Shown piece by piece: positions 26,121 through 34,442 of a stretch of 59,051 nt of DNA. This DNA comes from Pseudonocardia alaniniphila. Its GTDB lineage: Bacteria; Actinomycetota; Actinomycetes; Mycobacteriales; Pseudonocardiaceae. The translations under genes were made by a program, and so were the position numbers. Within the stretch, counting starts at the first letter, position 1; every line of letters begins with the position of its first letter. Under the pieces are notes generated by a model, which was not told the DNA's origin, did not search any database, and saw only the letters and a list, made by a program, of their open reading frames with translations. The stretch spans positions 1 through 59,051 of the forward strand of contig NZ_JAKXMK010000051.1 in NCBI RefSeq assembly GCF_022524485.1, read 5' to 3'.

Positions 26121-26242
26121 CGCCGTCGTTGCGGGATCTGCTGATCACCGTGCTCGGACCGACCCCGCTGGAGACACCGCGCCGCCACTCTGCCCTGAAC
26201 GACTACGAACAAGCTCACACCCGAGCCGCACCCGCGGCCTGA
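26114..26242 (+). CDS. Small hypothetical ORF or gene remnant
   Basis: Forty-two codons overlapping the end of the preceding hydrolase, reading MLTPSLRDLLITVLGPTPLE and ending RRHSALNDYEQAHTRAAPAA. Third positions are G/C-rich, so it could be coding or the tail of a lost gene. No family recognised. Confidence 0.2.
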   Translation: MLTPSLRDLLITVLGPTPLETPRRHSALNDYEQAHTRAAPAA

Positions 26243-26249
26243 CACCGAC

Positions 26250-26990
26250 GTGTCCACGAAACCCAGGCAAGCCCAGAAGCCGATGCCTTTTCCGCTGTCC
26301 GAGCGCCCCACAGTGCTCCTGGTCCACGGGGCCTGGCATGGAGCATGGTGCTGGGCGCAGCTCGAGCCCGAACTCGCTGCTCTGGGTTGGCGCACGCGAG
26401 CTGTCCAGTTGCCGAGTGCAGTGGCCGCAGAGGCAGTCACCAAGTCGGGCCTGCTGCCGAGCAGCTTCGATGATGCCCAGGTCATTCGGGAAGCGATCAG
26501 CGACGTCGACGGCCCGCTCGCCGTGGTCGCGCACTCCTATGGCGGAGTCCCCACGACCCAAGCGACGCCGGGCGCGGACAACGTCCAGCATCTGATCTAC
26601 CTGGCCGCGACCGTGCCCGACGTCGGCGAGAGCCTGATCTCCCTCGCCGGCCGGCCACAGCCCGACCGCGAGAGCGCAGTGGGCGCCATCCCACCCCCGG
26701 ACGGGGACGCCTTCTACGGAAGAGACGTGCCGGAAGACCTGCGCAATGACGCTGTCTCCCGACTCGTGCCGCACAGCGCTCGGTCCTTCGCGGACCAGGT
26801 GACGCAGGCAGGCTGGCACAGCATCCCGTCGAGCTACATCGTCTGCGACGACGACCAAGCCCTCCCGCCCTCGAGGCAAGAGTGGCTGGCCACCCGCACC
26901 GATGCCGTCTACCACCTGCCCAGCAGCCACTCGCCCTTCCTGTCCATGCCGGCCGAGCTGGCCGAACTCCTGACCGAGATCCTGGCCTGA
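26250..26990 (+). CDS. Alpha/beta hydrolase
   Basis: A 246-residue hydrolase. VLLVHGAWHGAWCW is the oxyanion-hole strand, Ser96 the nucleophile in VAHSYGG, and an Asp in CDDDQALPP plus the His of SSHSPFL complete the triad. It belongs to the same broad family as the protein at 25404. It starts at GTG 26250; an internal ATG 12 codons later is an alternative, as no strong ribosome site is visible. Confidence 0.85.
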   Translation: MSTKPRQAQKPMPFPLSERPTVLLVHGAWHGAWCWAQLEPELAALGWRTRAVQLPSAVAAEAVTKSGLLPSSFDDAQVIREAISDVDGPLAVVAHSYGGVPTTQATPGADNVQHLIYLAATVPDVGESLISLAGRPQPDRESAVGAIPPPDGDAFYGRDVPEDLRNDAVSRLVPHSARSFADQVTQAGWHSIPSSYIVCDDDQALPPSRQEWLATRTDAVYHLPSSHSPFLSMPAELAELLTEILA

Positions 26991-27249
26991 CGCAGCAGGC
27001 GGTTCGTCGCTTCCGCGGCGGCCAGGCCGGCGCCCTTATGCGGGGAGGTCGAACTCGCCGTCCTTGGCACCCGCCCACGCAACTCTGCGACTGAGCAGGG
27101 CCCAACCCCTGACGAGAGACCGGCGCCGTTGCTGAACTCGGCGTATGAGAGTCGCCCCCGAACGGGGGAGCGGGATACCCATAACGGGTAGCATCGGCCC
27201 GCGACTGTCCGTAGGCGTAGCGCGACTGATCTGCGGGGGAACGAACACG
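26991..27249. promoter_or_regulatory. Leader of the surface operon
   Basis: Gene-free. A short inverted repeat TACCC-ATAAC-GGGTA lies at 27176-27190, about 60 bp before the chosen start of the next gene. It may mark the promoter of the three-gene operon; this is weak evidence. Confidence 0.3.
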
Positions 27250-28485
27250 GTGTCCGCGTCCCAACCGACGGCGTCTGAACCGACGGCGGCGGCCGAACCG
27301 GCGTTGAGGGTCCGTGCACGGGCTGCTCCTTTCTACCGGCGCCGCTCGTTCCTGTGGCGATTCATTCCTGTGACGGCGCTCGCGATCGTCGGGATCGCCG
27401 CACTGATCGCGTCGGGCACGACAGCACTCCCGTTTCAGCGGCTTGTGACGCTCGTGGGTGTCGGCGGCTCCAAGATCCAGTACCTCGACGACCCCGTTGT
27501 GCGTGCCCAGCTCCTGCGTCACCACATGGCGGTGCAGCTGACCGCGCTCGGCTCCCGCGAGGCGGCGCGGGTGCCGCTCGACGGGGTCGATTTCGTCTTC
27601 CCGTCAGGTCAGCCCGCCGCGGAGCTGGTCGCAGAGCGCCGGGTCGCCGCCCAGCAGTACTCCTCGCCCTACCGGGTCTTCGTAAGTCCCATCGTGCTTG
27701 CCACCTACCGGGAGTATGCGGAGACGCTGCGCGCGGCGGGTGTCGCGAGGCCGCAGGCGAACCAGGACCCAGAGCACCCGTTCTACTACGACCTCGACCT
27801 CGATGAGTTCCTCGAGCTGGCACGCGCCGGCCAGTCGTGGGACGCGCTGGGCATCGGCGCTTGGGGCTTCACCAACGGCAACACCGTCCTCGCTCAGACC
27901 ACCGACGTGTGTGCGGCGAACAGTGCGGCCACCTATCTCGGGCTGGTCGCCTACGTCATCCGCGGCGGCGTGCCGGTCTCGGTGCCCGACGCGGTCGATC
28001 TGGCGCACCAGATCAAGCCGCTGTTCCGCGAGCAGGGCCTGCCGACGCGCAATCCCGACGGGATCTACTTCATCCCCGAGGGGCGGGGGATCCTCCCGAT
28101 CGTCGTGATCTATGAGCACCAGTACCTGGCCTACCAGCTGCAGCGCGTCGATGGAGGCGGCGAGCCGGACCAGGACCGCGTGCTGCTCTACCCGGATGTC
28201 GAGTTCCAGAGCGAGCCGACGGTGGTGGCGTTGAACGAGAATGCTCAGTCGCTGGCAGAACTCCTGGGTACGGACTCCGTGCTGCGCCGGCGGGCGCTGG
28301 AACTCGGCTACCGCGTGCTCGACCCGCGCCTCGAGAACTCCAGCTCCGAGCTGCCGCGGTTCCTTGCCGAGCGGGGGGTGCCCGCGCCGGCGATCTCGAC
28401 CAGCTACACGCGGGGCTTGTTGCCGGACGTGCCGATGCTGGAGGCGATGATCACGACCGTCGGCGACTGCCTGCCGATGCCGTGA
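27250..28485 (+). CDS. Membrane-anchored extracytoplasmic protein of unknown function (surface operon gene 1)
   Basis: A 411-residue protein from GTG 27250 (GGGGGA about 10 nt upstream); the frame is open from 27145. A basic stretch (YRRRSFLWR) is followed by one hydrophobic segment, FIPVTALAIVGIAALIASG, near residues 38-57, so the bulk lies outside. The body has segments reminiscent of periplasmic binding-type proteins (DDPVVRAQLLRHHMAVQLTA, FVFPSGQPAAELVAE, YRVFVSPIVLATYREYAETL, GIYFIPEGRGILPIVVIYEH). It overlaps the VWA lipoprotein gene, so the products are probably made together. Family not recognised by name. Confidence 0.7.
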   Translation: MSASQPTASEPTAAAEPALRVRARAAPFYRRRSFLWRFIPVTALAIVGIAALIASGTTALPFQRLVTLVGVGGSKIQYLDDPVVRAQLLRHHMAVQLTALGSREAARVPLDGVDFVFPSGQPAAELVAERRVAAQQYSSPYRVFVSPIVLATYREYAETLRAAGVARPQANQDPEHPFYYDLDLDEFLELARAGQSWDALGIGAWGFTNGNTVLAQTTDVCAANSAATYLGLVAYVIRGGVPVSVPDAVDLAHQIKPLFREQGLPTRNPDGIYFIPEGRGILPIVVIYEHQYLAYQLQRVDGGGEPDQDRVLLYPDVEFQSEPTVVALNENAQSLAELLGTDSVLRRRALELGYRVLDPRLENSSSELPRFLAERGVPAPAISTSYTRGLLPDVPMLEAMITTVGDCLPMP

Positions 28486-30035
28486 TGGTCTCGTCGATCC
28501 TGCGTGCCGTGGCCGCGCTCTTCGCGGCTCTTGCCGTGCTGTCAGGTTGCGTCGTCAGCCCGCAAGCTCCGCTCACGCTGCGGGTGCTGGCCACGCCCGA
28601 GCTGGCCGACCTGGCGCCCCTGCTCCCTGACCTCCGAGCGGACACCGGCGTCGACTTGCAGCTCGACATGGACCACGGTCTCGACGCGGTGGGCGCGCTC
28701 CAGCCCGGCGAGTACCGGCACGACGCGGCCTGGCTGTCGTCCGACCGCTACTTCCAGCTCGAGCTCACTGCATCGGGATACACCGGCCCGCGGCCGCTGA
28801 GCACGTCGATAATGCTGTCGCCGGTGGTCGTCGGGATGAAGCGGGCCACGGCCGAGCGGTTGCGGGCCGGCGGGCCGATCTCGTGGGCCGACATCGCCGC
28901 GAGCGCGGCGGCGGGCGAGGTGCGATTCGGCATGGCCGAGCCGCGGCGCTCGGGCAGTGGGCTCGCCGCACTCGTCGGAGTTGCTACGGCAGCCGCTGAC
29001 ACAGGCCGCGCGCTGCAGCTGGAGGACCTCACCTGCGACCGCCTGCGCGGTTTTTTCACCGGGCACGCAGTGCGTGCCGAGACGTCCGCCGCGCTCGTCG
29101 ACGGATTCATGGCCCGCGAGGCTGAGCTCGACGCGCTCGTGGCGCCCGAGTCCACGCTGTTGTCGCTCAACGCCAGCGGCCGGCTGGCGGAGCCGATGGA
29201 GATCATTTATCCGGCGGACGGGATCATCCAGTCAGATTTCCCGCTCTTGCTGCTGAACCCGGCGAAGCGCGACGCGTACGACCGGGTCGTCGACTGGCTG
29301 CTGACGGAACAGGTGCAGCGGCGGATCATGGATCAGACCGCGCGACGGCCGATCGACCCGAACGTTCCGCGCCCGCCGCAGCTGCCGGCGACTACGGGCA
29401 ACGCGCTGTACTTCCCGGACCGCCTGGAGGTCGTTGACGCGCTGCTTGCAAACTACGAGGCGATCGGCACCCAGCCGCCTGCTCATGTGATCTTCGTGCT
29501 CGATTTCTCCGGCTCGATGCGCGGCGACCGGATCGCAGCGCTGCGTGCGGCGTTCGTCCAGCTGAGCGGGCCAGGAGAGGCGTCGTTCGTGCGGTTCCAC
29601 GCGGGGGAACGGATCACCGTGGTCCGCTTCGGCGGCGAGGTCCTCGCCGAGCGCGAGTTCGCCGCCGACGACCCTGCCGAGCTGGCAGCGCTGCGCGAGT
29701 TCGTCAACAAGGATTCCTTCGACGATCGAACGGCGGTCTGGAGCGCCGCCGAGCATGCGAACGGCATTGCGGCGCGGGCACTCGCCACGGACGCCGCCCG
29801 GCCCGTGTCGATCGTGCTGATGACCGACGGGATCAACAACGCTGGGCTCACCGCCGACGAGTTCCTGGCCCGCCTCGCTGTTGCGGGGCGGCCCCCAGCG
29901 CCGATCTTCACCATCCGGTTCGGCGAGGCCGATGCGGCCGAGCTGGCAAGGGTCGCGACGGCCACCGGCGGCCGGTCGGTCGACGCCGACACCGAACTCA
30001 CCACCGCATTCGAGGACCTCCGTGGCTGTCATTGA
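28482..30035 (+). CDS. Lipoprotein with substrate-binding-like domain and von Willebrand A domain (surface operon gene 2)
   Basis: A 517-residue protein. Signal segment ILRAVAALFAALAVLSGC gives lipobox Cys23. Residues about 30-300 look like an extracellular solute-binding fold (LRVLATPELADLAPLLPDL, STSIMLSPVVVGMKRATA, GEVRFGMAEPRRSGSGLAAL, IIYPADGIIQSDFPLLLLN). Residues 333 onward form a VWA domain with the MIDAS triplet Asp341-x-Ser343-x-Ser345 (VIFVLDFSGSMRG) and a later IVLMTDGINNAG. Such fusions are usually cell-surface proteins. It starts at GTG 28482 or ATG 28485, overlapping gene 1, and its end overlaps gene 3 by 14 bp. Confidence 0.8.
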   Translation: MMVSSILRAVAALFAALAVLSGCVVSPQAPLTLRVLATPELADLAPLLPDLRADTGVDLQLDMDHGLDAVGALQPGEYRHDAAWLSSDRYFQLELTASGYTGPRPLSTSIMLSPVVVGMKRATAERLRAGGPISWADIAASAAAGEVRFGMAEPRRSGSGLAALVGVATAAADTGRALQLEDLTCDRLRGFFTGHAVRAETSAALVDGFMAREAELDALVAPESTLLSLNASGRLAEPMEIIYPADGIIQSDFPLLLLNPAKRDAYDRVVDWLLTEQVQRRIMDQTARRPIDPNVPRPPQLPATTGNALYFPDRLEVVDALLANYEAIGTQPPAHVIFVLDFSGSMRGDRIAALRAAFVQLSGPGEASFVRFHAGERITVVRFGGEVLAEREFAADDPAELAALREFVNKDSFDDRTAVWSAAEHANGIAARALATDAARPVSIVLMTDGINNAGLTADEFLARLAVAGRPPAPIFTIRFGEADAAELARVATATGGRSVDADTELTTAFEDLRGCH

Positions 30036-30774
30036 CGAATCGTGGCTGGCCGTGTGGTGGCCGTGGTTGCTGGTATGGGGCGCCACGGCGGCGCTGCTGG
30101 CGTCGTCGGTGGCCATCGTGCTCCGCTACCGGACCTACTACAGGTCCCCGCCCCGCCAGGACATCTGCATCTACCTCGACGCGCGCCTCGTCATGGACCT
30201 CTACCACCGGTACGGAGGCAAGTACGCAGCGGCGTTGAGCCGCCAGGTGGAGAAGAGGGTCAGCACGAGCCGGAGGTTCGCGGGATCGGCCAACCTCGAC
30301 CCGCTGATGGTGGACGCAGAGCGCGGTGTCACCAGCGAGGTCTTCGAGAGGTACGTGGTCAACGACTCGCCGATATCGATCATCTCGATCGTCCTTGGGG
30401 TCCTGGACAACGCACACGACATCGTCGACGTGGACCTGATCAGCCAGGAGGTGGAGGCGAGTGACGCGTTGGACAAAGCATTCAATCGTCAGCCGCCGAC
30501 CGAGCACGTCCGCCTCCAGCGGATCCACACCTTTCTCTTGATCCAGGGCGAGTTCCGGGTCGTCGACCGGACCCCCGAAGCCGTCACGCTCAACGCCCCT
30601 TTCGGTGAGCCGGACGATCCCGCCCAGGGTCCACAGGTCCGAATCGTCTGCGCGGCGGCCGGCCTGCGCACGAACGAGCTGTTCTCCGGGACGTTCCGGT
30701 GTCTCGGCCGGGTCGGGACGTGGGACGCGGCGACAAAGACGCTGGAGGTGCGCCCTACCGCGGTGTTCCACTGA
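30022..30774 (+). CDS. Membrane-anchored cytoplasmic protein, DUF6414-like (surface operon gene 3)
   Basis: A 250-residue protein starting at GTG 30022 inside the end of gene 2. One transmembrane segment lies near residues 12-36 (WWPWLLVWGATAALLASSVA). The remainder is soluble: RQDICIYLDARLVMDLYHRY, RRFAGSANLDPLMVDAERGV, PISIISIVLGVLDNAHDIVD, VRLQRIHTFLLIQGEFRVVD. The IYLD---V opening recalls DUF6414-type proteins, but I cannot confirm the match. The overlap with gene 2 argues for a complex with the surface lipoprotein. Confidence 0.6.
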   Translation: MAVIDESWLAVWWPWLLVWGATAALLASSVAIVLRYRTYYRSPPRQDICIYLDARLVMDLYHRYGGKYAAALSRQVEKRVSTSRRFAGSANLDPLMVDAERGVTSEVFERYVVNDSPISIISIVLGVLDNAHDIVDVDLISQEVEASDALDKAFNRQPPTEHVRLQRIHTFLLIQGEFRVVDRTPEAVTLNAPFGEPDDPAQGPQVRIVCAAAGLRTNELFSGTFRCLGRVGTWDAATKTLEVRPTAVFH

Positions 30775-30999
30775 CCACTCACGCGGACTCCCCGCACGCC
30801 GGCGTGGTGCACATGCTCGCCGAAGCCTTCGAATGAGCTGGCGGGCGAGGATTTCTCGGGCACGGGCGCCGCGGTCGCCGCCCGCGGGCCGGGACGTTCA
30901 GCGCATCAGCGATCCGCTGCTGTCACAGACGCCCATCGCGCACCGTCTACATGGGAGAGGTACACACGTCGGCTCGCCCTCTTCGTCCCGGAGGTACTC

Positions 31000-31392
31000 A
31001 TGGTTATCGCTCCCTCGCCGTTCGAACCGTTCGTAGGGCAGAAGACGATCCTGCTCACCACGTTCAAGCGAGACGGCACGCCCGTCGGCACCGCTGTGAG
31101 CATTGCGGTCGAGGGGGACCGCGCCTTCGTGCGGACCTATGACGCGGCCGGGAAAGCAAAGCGGATGCGGAACAACCCGGAGGTCGAGATCGCTCCGTGC
31201 ACTATGAAGGGCACGCCCATCGGCCCGGCCATGCACGCCCGGGCGAGGCTGCTCACCGGAGAGGACGCTGTCCGTGCCGCCCGCGCGCTGGCCGGCAAGT
31301 ACCCCTTCCTGCACAGAGCTCTCGTACCGTTCCTGCACCGCGTGAGGCACTATCAGACGCTGCACTACGAGCTCAGGACATCCGGCGGGTGA
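31000..31392 (+). CDS. PPOX-class (split-barrel) F420/FMN oxidoreductase
   Basis: A 130-residue split-beta-barrel protein. It reads FEPFVGQKTILLTTFKRDGT, then PVGTAVSIAVEGDRAFVRTY, AGKAKRMRNNPEVEIAPCT and GPAMHARARLL. This is the TIGR03666-type F420-dependent PPOX family (KT--RDGTPV, T---AGKAKRLRNNP-V-LAP). GGAGG lies 6 nt before ATG 31000. Role unknown, probably small-molecule reduction. The 225 bp before it holds nothing recognisable. Confidence 0.85.
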   Translation: MVIAPSPFEPFVGQKTILLTTFKRDGTPVGTAVSIAVEGDRAFVRTYDAAGKAKRMRNNPEVEIAPCTMKGTPIGPAMHARARLLTGEDAVRAARALAGKYPFLHRALVPFLHRVRHYQTLHYELRTSGG

Positions 31393-31543
31393 ATCCGATC
31401 AATCCGAACGTCGGCGCCGCAGACCTCCGTGATGTCGTATGTGGACAGTCCGCACCTCGCGAAGATGCTCGTGAACCGTTCGTGCTTCGCCGGCGAACAT
31501 CGGATGCGAGCGCTCGCCCACAATCACTGCCAGGAGGTTCGGT

Positions 31544-32011
31544 ATGCAGATCGGCGACCAGGTCGACGACTTCGAGCTGGAGGATGAGACGCGTACCCCC
31601 CGCAGGCTCAGCAGCCTCCTCGTGCATGGTCCGGTCGTGCTGTTCTTCTATCCGATCGCTTCCAGCGGTGGTTGTACGCAGGAGGCGTGCCGCTTCCGCG
31701 ATCTGGCCGGCGAGTTCGCCGCTGTGGGTGCCCAGCCGGTGGGCATCAGCAGCGACAACGTGACCAAGCAGAGCGTGTTCGCGACCTCGAACGCGTTGGG
31801 CTACCCCCTGCTCACGGACGCGGGCAACAGGGTGGCAAAGCGACTCGGCGCCTACCGGTGGTTCCTGCCCGGCGGTCTGCACACTCGACGGATCACCTTC
31901 GTCATCGGCCGGGACCGTCGCCTCATCCATATGATCGCGAGCGAGACGCAGTTCGATCTGCATGCGGACCAGGCGATCGAAGCCCTCAAGAGGCATCGGG
32001 CCGCTCACTAG
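31544..32011 (+). CDS. Peroxiredoxin (Bcp/AhpC-TSA type)
   Basis: A 155-residue thiol peroxidase that reduces peroxides in the cytoplasm. The peroxidatic Cys44 is in LFFYPIASSGGCTQEACRFR, with a likely resolving Cys49 as in atypical two-Cys Bcp enzymes. The rest (VGISSDNVTKQSVFATSNAL, YPLLTDAGNRVAKRLGA, RRITFVIGRDRRLIHM) fits the family and its length. AGGAGG precedes the ATG. It stands alone on this strand. Confidence 0.9.
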   Translation: MQIGDQVDDFELEDETRTPRRLSSLLVHGPVVLFFYPIASSGGCTQEACRFRDLAGEFAAVGAQPVGISSDNVTKQSVFATSNALGYPLLTDAGNRVAKRLGAYRWFLPGGLHTRRITFVIGRDRRLIHMIASETQFDLHADQAIEALKRHRAAH

Positions 32012-32256
32012 GCAGGACCGCGGGCAAGGTCGTGTGTGCGATGGCGATCCGGCACACGATCGTTCATGCGGGCCCCGCCGTGTCTACTCTGCCTGGCGAT
32101 ACGGCGGGGTGTGCAGCCTGGAGTAGGACCGAGGTGCTGCAGGCCGTGCTCGAGGCACCCATGCCGGCATGTACCAGCACGACGATCCCGCCCGTACGTG
32201 TAGGGAGCGCTGTCGCGGTGTGCCGGCGGCGCAGCTTTGAGGGGATCGGCTCGCGG

Positions 32257-32433
32257 TCAATGCCTCCCGGAGCTGCCCTTGCCGCCCCGGAGCTTGTCGA
32301 TCATCTGCTGGGCCTTCGCGCGGTTGCGCGGGTCCTGCGCGTAGCGCCTGGCCTGCTCGGTGAGCTTCCGCCCTTGCGGGCTCTTCAAGAACTCGCCGAT
32401 CTTGCGAAGCGGGCTGGCCATCATCTCCCCCAT
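32257..32433 (-). CDS. Conserved-looking small basic protein (58 aa)
   Basis: Minus-strand open frame MGEMMASPLRKIGEFLKSPQ with LTEQARRYAQDPRNRAKAQQ and MIDKLRGGKGSSGRH. It is basic, helical and lacks a membrane segment. Three possible ATGs lie at 32433, 32424 and 32421; GGGGGAG just ahead of the last two favours 32421 (54 residues). Codon use is strongly GC3-biased, and the sequence resembles short actinobacterial proteins of unknown function that often start near such repeats of Lys/Arg/Gln. Confidence 0.65.
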   Translation of the reverse strand: MGEMMASPLRKIGEFLKSPQGRKLTEQARRYAQDPRNRAKAQQMIDKLRGGKGSSGRH

Positions 32434-33014
32434 CTTTTGGTAATCATTGAGTCAACTCGCGTCGGGGCTGCGGAGTTCCCAGGGGCCGCGCGGGCTCCCG
32501 GCGACGGGCGCGCTCCAGCGCAGGACCCCGGGGCCCAACCCCCCATGTCCGCCCTGCCGCCTCGAGATGCTCGGCGACAGTCCTGGCCACGAACCGCAAG
32601 GCGAGCCGGGCCAAATCTCGCCACGGCCCAAGACTCCAGCCGTGGTTCCTGCCGTGCGGGACCCGGAGCGGATGACCGCGGCGGGATTCGGCGACATGGC
32701 AGGTAAACGTCGTTCACAGCCTTGACAAGGCTGCCCCATCGGCACCTACTGTGTGGATCTTTGCAGCGAATGGGAGTGATCGTGCGGGCTGGACGGGGCT
32801 GGCAGGTCGCAGTGCCGTGGCCGGCGTGGTCCCGTCGGCACGTCGACCTGTGCCGTACCCACGCCGCGCTCTGTCGTTGCCCCTGGCGCCCGGTGTCCGG
32901 ATAGCCACGCCGCTCACCTCGATAGCCACACCACGTGACCCGACCGGTCGGGTTGCGCGCTGCGCTACTTGCCCCCGCAGCGCGCCGCCGTCCGTCATCC
33001 GAAGGAGAAGTTCC
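32434..33014. other. Intergenic region upstream of the amino-acid importer
   Basis: About 580 bp with no convincing gene on either strand. It contains the importer promoter on the plus strand and a 16-bp palindrome at 32938-32953. I looked for a SAM-type riboswitch and saw no recognisable core. Confidence 0.45.
32938..32953. promoter_or_regulatory. 16-bp perfect palindrome ahead of the importer
   Basis: ACCCGACCGGTCGGGT, perfect and loopless, 61 bp before the GTG of the binding-protein gene. This suggests an operator for a dimeric repressor. Confidence 0.45.
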
Positions 33015-33773
33015 GTGCGTCGCACGTTCCTTGTCGCAGCGGCCGCGCTGCTGTCCGCCGCCATGCTCGCCGGATGCAGCAGCGGTTCCGACAGCACCAC
33101 CACGCTGCGGGTCGGGACCGAGGGCACCTACAGCCCTTTCAGCTACCAGGGTCCCGATGGTCAGCTCACCGGCTACGACATCGAGGTCGTCCAAGCCGTC
33201 GGAGCCCGGCTCGGCCGCACCGTCGAGTTCGTGCAGACCCCGTGGGACGCGATCTTCGCCGGGCTGGAGGCGCAGCGCTTCGACCTGGTCGCGAACCAGG
33301 TGACGATCAACGACGAACGCCGGGCCCGGTACGACCTGTCCGAGCCCTACACCGTGTCCGAGGGGGTGATCGTCACCCGCGCCGACAACACCGACATCAC
33401 CGGCCTCGCCGACCTGCGGGGCCGGACCACCGCGCAGTCCGCCACCAGTAACTGGGCCGGCGTCGCCCGCGAGGCCGGGGCGGAAGTGGAGGCCGTCGAG
33501 GGCTTCGTGCAGGCCGTCCAGCTACTCAAGGACGGTCGCGTCGACGCCACCGTGAACGACACCCTCGCGGTGGGGGAGTACCAGCAGACCACTGGCGACA
33601 CCGGCGTGAAGGTCGCCGGGACCACCGGCGACACCAGCGAGCAGGCGTTCGCGGCGCGCCAGGGCAGCGGACTCATCGAGGAGGTCAACCGGGCACTGGC
33701 CGAGCTGCGGGCGGACGGCACGCTGACGCGGATCTCGGAGAAGTACTTCGGTTCGGACGTGAGCGGCAGCTAG
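33015..33773 (+). CDS. Polar amino-acid ABC transporter, substrate-binding lipoprotein
   Basis: A 252-residue family 3 binding protein. The lipobox LAGC puts the lipid on Cys21. LRVGTEGTYSPFSYQGPDGQ then LTGYDIEVVQAVGARLG, and WDAIFAGLEAQRFDLVANQV are the ligand-lobe hallmarks, close to cystine-binding proteins of the FliY/TcyA group. GAAGGAG precedes GTG 33015. The permease and ATPase genes follow without gaps, making a complete importer. Cystine specificity is inference. Confidence 0.92.
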   Translation: MRRTFLVAAAALLSAAMLAGCSSGSDSTTTLRVGTEGTYSPFSYQGPDGQLTGYDIEVVQAVGARLGRTVEFVQTPWDAIFAGLEAQRFDLVANQVTINDERRARYDLSEPYTVSEGVIVTRADNTDITGLADLRGRTTAQSATSNWAGVAREAGAEVEAVEGFVQAVQLLKDGRVDATVNDTLAVGEYQQTTGDTGVKVAGTTGDTSEQAFAARQGSGLIEEVNRALAELRADGTLTRISEKYFGSDVSGS

Positions 33774-34442
33774 GTGGACTCCTCGACCTGGGAGCTGATC
33801 TGGCGCAACCTGTGGCCGATGCTGGTCGCCACCGTCACGCAGACGATCCCGCTGACGGCGATCAGCTTCGCGCTCGGCCTGGTCGTCGCGCTGTTCGTGG
33901 CGCTGGCCCGCATCTCGAAGTCCGGGCCGCTCTCGGCGCTCGCGCGCGGCTACATCTCCGTCATCCGCGGCACGCCGCTGCTGGTCCAGCTCTTCATCGT
34001 GTTCTACGCGCTGCCGCAGTTCGGGGTGGTGATCGACCCGTTCCCGGCGGCGGTGGTCGCGTTCAGCCTGAACGTCGGCGGCTACGCGGCCGAGGTGATC
34101 CGGGCGGCGATCCTGAGCATTCCGAAGGGGCAGTGGGAGGCGGGGCAGACCATCGGCATGGGGTACGCGACAACGCTGCAGCGAGTGATCCTGCCGCAGG
34201 CGGCGCGCACCGCCGTGCCACCGCTGTCCAACACCCTCATCTCGCTGGTCAAGGACACCTCACTGGCCTCCACCATCCTGGTGACCGAGCTGCTGCGGGT
34301 CGCCCAGCTCGCGGCGGCGCCCACGTTCGACTTCTTCGCGCTCTACGGAGTGGCCGCGGTCTACTACTGGGTCATCTGCTTCGTCCTGTCGTTCGCGCAG
34401 AACCGGGTGGAGGCACGACTGGAGAGGTACGTGGCCAGATGA
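33774..34442 (+). CDS. Polar amino-acid ABC transporter permease
   Basis: A 222-residue HisM/GlnP-type permease of about five helices. ARGYISVIRGTPLLVQLFIV is the N-terminal signature, and the EAA loop reads EAGQTIGMGYATTLQRVILP then QAARTAVPPLSNTLISLVKD. The GTG directly follows the binding-protein stop, and its own stop overlaps the ATPase ATG (ATGA). Confidence 0.93.
   Translation: MDSSTWELIWRNLWPMLVATVTQTIPLTAISFALGLVVALFVALARISKSGPLSALARGYISVIRGTPLLVQLFIVFYALPQFGVVIDPFPAAVVAFSLNVGGYAAEVIRAAILSIPKGQWEAGQTIGMGYATTLQRVILPQAARTAVPPLSNTLISLVKDTSLASTILVTELLRVAQLAAAPTFDFFALYGVAAVYYWVICFVLSFAQNRVEARLERYVAR

Noticed and set aside
27176..27190. Inverted repeat TACCC-ATAAC-GGGTA as a firm operator
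   Set aside because: Five-base arms occur often by chance; kept only as a weak note in the leader of the surface operon.
32750..33014. SAM-type riboswitch ahead of the amino-acid importer
   Set aside because: No conserved core or pseudoknot pairing could be recognised; only a short palindrome is present.
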